Origin: AAA164-E04 sp014239995
Lineage (GTDB): Bacteria > Verrucomicrobiota > Verrucomicrobiia > Limisphaerales > AAA164-E04
Length of the DNA: 64,000 nucleotides
Reading direction: 5' to 3'
NCBI GenBank assembly: GCA_029247315.1
Contig: JAQWLM010000121.1
Coordinates: forward strand, 1-64,000
Below, one piece after another: positions 63,001 to 64,000 of this stretch. Every line of letters starts with the position of its first letter. Positions within the stretch are counted from its first letter, which is position 1. The translations under genes and the position numbers were made by a program. Below the pieces are notes generated by a model. That model saw only the letters and a program-made list of their open reading frames with translations, had not been told where the DNA came from and did no database searches.

Positions 63001-64000
63001 AGAGCTCCTGAACATCGAAAAAAGCACGCCAGTAATCGCTTCCCCACCAGGTACGATCCGGGGAATCGGCAACATCCTGAGCAAGCCACGGAGTGTTCAG
63101 CAGATAGGGGCCATTGGCAAACGAATCCACAAAATCTTGTTGCAACTGTGCAGGACTGGGATTCGCAAGCAGATTCAAGGTGGAAAGAGGGCGATTGGCT
63201 CGACGGTAATTGAGCAACGAAAAAGCATCCCGAAAGGAGTTACCCGTGTTTTCCTGTAATGTGAGTGGCCCCGCGTACTGGTATTGAGTCCAGATGCGTG
63301 GGTTGAGATCTCGCAGAAAAGCGCCCAGATTCATTTCCCATGGCCCGATGCCTTGATTGCGAACAAAGAAATCCTGCGTGTTACTCAACTGTTTTACCTG
63401 ATTATGGATGGCATTCAGATCCAATGAGCGCCCTTCCGGCACGATGATGTAGGCAAAACGACCTATGAAGCGATTTGTAGCCGAGTGAGGCTTTCCTGGA
63501 TACTCCAGGACTCCCACCCATTGAGGATCGCCCACGTAGCGCGACCACACGGGGAGGCTCGATTCCATGTCCCGCAGCTGACGATTGTTTTCATCCAGTG
63601 CTGGAAGTAAACCTGTGGGGTCAAACCTTCGGTTACGGTTGAAATCGAGGTAAAATCTAAAATCGATATTTTCCTCAAATTGCCGCGTTTTCGGGTTGTA
63701 GGCTTTCTCTTTGAAATAAACGGGCGGACGCGGATCATGGAGTTGATTCCCGATATTGACTGCCTGATTATCGTTGCCCCTGATCGAGTTACCATTGGGC
63801 AAAAAATAATTCACGTTGTGAGGGTTGAATGCAATGTCAGCGCTGTTGAAACCAGCGGGATTGAAAAAATTCGTAGAGACTGCGTAATCAAAATCGTAAC
63901 GGTTGGAAGCACTCAGAATACGGCCAACAACCTCGGATTGAGCCCGAGCCATACCCGCCTCTGCCGTCAATTTGGCAGTAATCTGATCGCTTGTCACCGT
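60008..64000 (-). CDS. Very large protein of a Verrucomicrobia pilus-associated type (5' end missing)
   Basis: At least 1331 codons, open to the right edge; the GTG at 63997 is not a convincing start because the frame continues. The visible N-terminal part (ITAKLTAEAGMARAQSEVVG) looks like the helix just after a type IV pilin-like N-terminal segment that would lie beyond the edge. Phrases such as FIGRFAYIIVPEGRSLDLNA and FFVRNQGIGPWEMNLGAF are like the large exported proteins encoded beside pseudopilin genes in Verrucomicrobia (perhaps the Verru_Chthon cassette protein A type). The rest is rich in Asn, Pro and aromatic residues with no enzyme motif. Its role, possibly as a minor pseudopilin or surface assembly protein, is inference. 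It directly precedes the giant subtilisin. Confidence 0.65.
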   Translation of the reverse strand, partial: TVTSDQITAKLTAEAGMARAQSEVVGRILSASNRYDFDYAVSTNFFNPAGFNSADIAFNPHNVNYFLPNGNSIRGNDNQAVNIGNQLHDPRPPVYFKEKAYNPKTRQFEENIDFRFYLDFNRNRRFDPTGLLPALDENNRQLRDMESSLPVWSRYVGDPQWVGVLEYPGKPHSATNRFIGRFAYIIVPEGRSLDLNAIHNQVKQLSNTQDFFVRNQGIGPWEMNLGAFLRDLNPRIWTQYQYAGPLTLQENTGNSFRDAFSLLNYRRANRPLSTLNLLANPSPAQLQQDFVDSFANGPYLLNTPWLAQDVADSPDRTWWGSDYWRAFFDVQELFNGNKIPNASGVPASSDSVSDRIGRIPGLAQTSTYDRYTYYRLISQLGTASIPDTQARSYRLAVLDEVPQLREVRTNKLHLNYNNHSNHQTNYTDWQPRQLFMLSAQRLLMANLSTNPPPLAQLNAQGQQFSIPGTNFHMVGDSYVNRNFALTNIQVWPEKTPGVHEYTANVHQLLQLAANMTDPVTTMRPMGTFAGGNTEHFPLVFRPRYNVREDGSVAIFDFVEVTNDAPAQLSKPYRDLRFSSHRSALNADDNVFGIPWVVAAKKGLPNFNEYGVLTTMEITRKLEINKTAPNAPMNLWQTNQMIVMGISNMFGLETWNSYRSNYPRALRLQAQVQCSMVVTNTRGMLLRSNWFAPVQNRLLSVNEWEGNEFIVPMQQTFITLTNSIYEHVTGRLVEAAFVPGNLFPDRNIFPTPQIGLAMTNRVQCIMLDEETRRVIDYVNLDNLVTQMDVTQELLGAYSAGAQSMAVSSSSADNRMFWLTNRLGNANVITAPTEGVINQIFTSLDEIPVSQQLWNSFRARGTGRDREESIDLFRTFLGFPPKYLSGQQLALGFQRLSDPRKSFVRQVPFTPSLKKIIYNTWQANDPLVHYTPTDLRDLEGRATRSELVDPPDRPLNNRIHNIGLMNARYRPWPTGNGGDISEYNIAFKDPLIRQSDDWQFPTNRFPNIGWLGRLHRGTPWQTVYLKSAIGTDGAGRILNITDLPELSSPVAEGFPFQTLTGDPNTGFFDAADAAQPVDGSRVNVMAVARRNWLRWSGSVGTHPTNDWKILEQFTTALDDNAARGLLSVNQPGLAAWSALLSGVVVQTNSPTADVMARDLEGLQFAEFQTRTIEPAGLNGLPENQSLPSPMSQMVNGPFGINGVRRFFPNGRFQHLGDVLSAPALTLQSPFLASNDPVQFQSGIDDFAYERIPQQILSLLKADEPMVTIYAYGQALRPAEQSLRTDPEPPRLFNICTNYQVAGEYLFRRVVRFDGSITNLQATVESETVLPFD

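Overview
The window looks like a chromosomal stretch from a Verrucomicrobiota (PVC superphylum) bacterium, probably a free-living, polymer-degrading heterotroph. The indicators are a PVC-type membrane-bound dehydrogenase with a C-terminal CxxCH haem domain, two formylglycine sulfatases, a PmoA/DUF6807 protein beside a Tat-exported Gfo/Idh/MocA oxidoreductase, a YdjY-domain protein, a CehA/McbA-like PHP protein, several giant secreted LamG/MBG/subtilisin proteins, and a very large protein at the right edge of the kind found next to pseudopilins in this phylum. Family names come from motif recognition only. No rRNA, tRNA, CRISPR array, insertion sequence or integrase was seen.

Layout. 1-844: 5' part of a polysaccharide flippase-like membrane protein, cut by the left edge. 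966-13810 (all minus): a giant MBG-repeat protein, a sulfatase coupled to an S9-like protein that has lost its catalytic serine, and a LamG/PA14/FN3/Ig secreted protein; two clear intrinsic terminators separate these units. 14016-19653 (minus): an SGNH-hydrolase/TPR membrane protein, a membrane-anchored protein of unknown function overlapping a TPR-LysM lipoprotein, and a double esterase (SGNH plus alpha/beta hydrolase). 19965-28652 (mixed strands): EamA transporter, PVC dehydrogenase, MgtE, superoxide dismutase with terminator, a 0.95 kb gene-free gap, and a NahK-like sugar kinase. 28830-37994: a 1734-residue protein with four LamG/calcium-repeat units and a degenerate gingipain-like domain, converging on a CehA-like protein and a second sulfatase. 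38093-42741 (plus): a CbiX-like chelatase followed by the housekeeping run tyrA-aroA-cmk-plsC, with a basic mini-ORF between the last two. 42900-46343 (minus): parvulin, Gfo/Idh and DUF6807. 46554-48987: CPBP protease and YdjY protein (divergent), a possible small RNA unit, then def. 49012-64000 (minus): a very large protein running off the edge, a 2829-residue subtilisin, a small CII-like regulator and rpoN, all reading the same way.

How the genes fit together. Much of the window serves the outside of the cell: sulfatases and esterases to strip substituents from polysaccharides, a sugar-1-kinase, oxidoreductases for released sugars, and giant proteins with lectin-like or repeat domains that probably bind glycans, calcium or surfaces. 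Set into this is a conserved core of aromatic amino-acid, nucleotide, phospholipid and translation genes. The strongest leads for something not well described are (i) two secreted hydrolase-fold proteins with substituted catalytic residues (S9-like and C25-like), (ii) the giant subtilisin with six C-terminal repeats, five carrying paired cysteines, beside the pilus-associated-looking giant protein and rpoN, (iii) the mini-ORF coupled to plsC, and (iv) a promoter-to-terminator unit upstream of def that could be a small RNA. None of these amounts to a proven new system.
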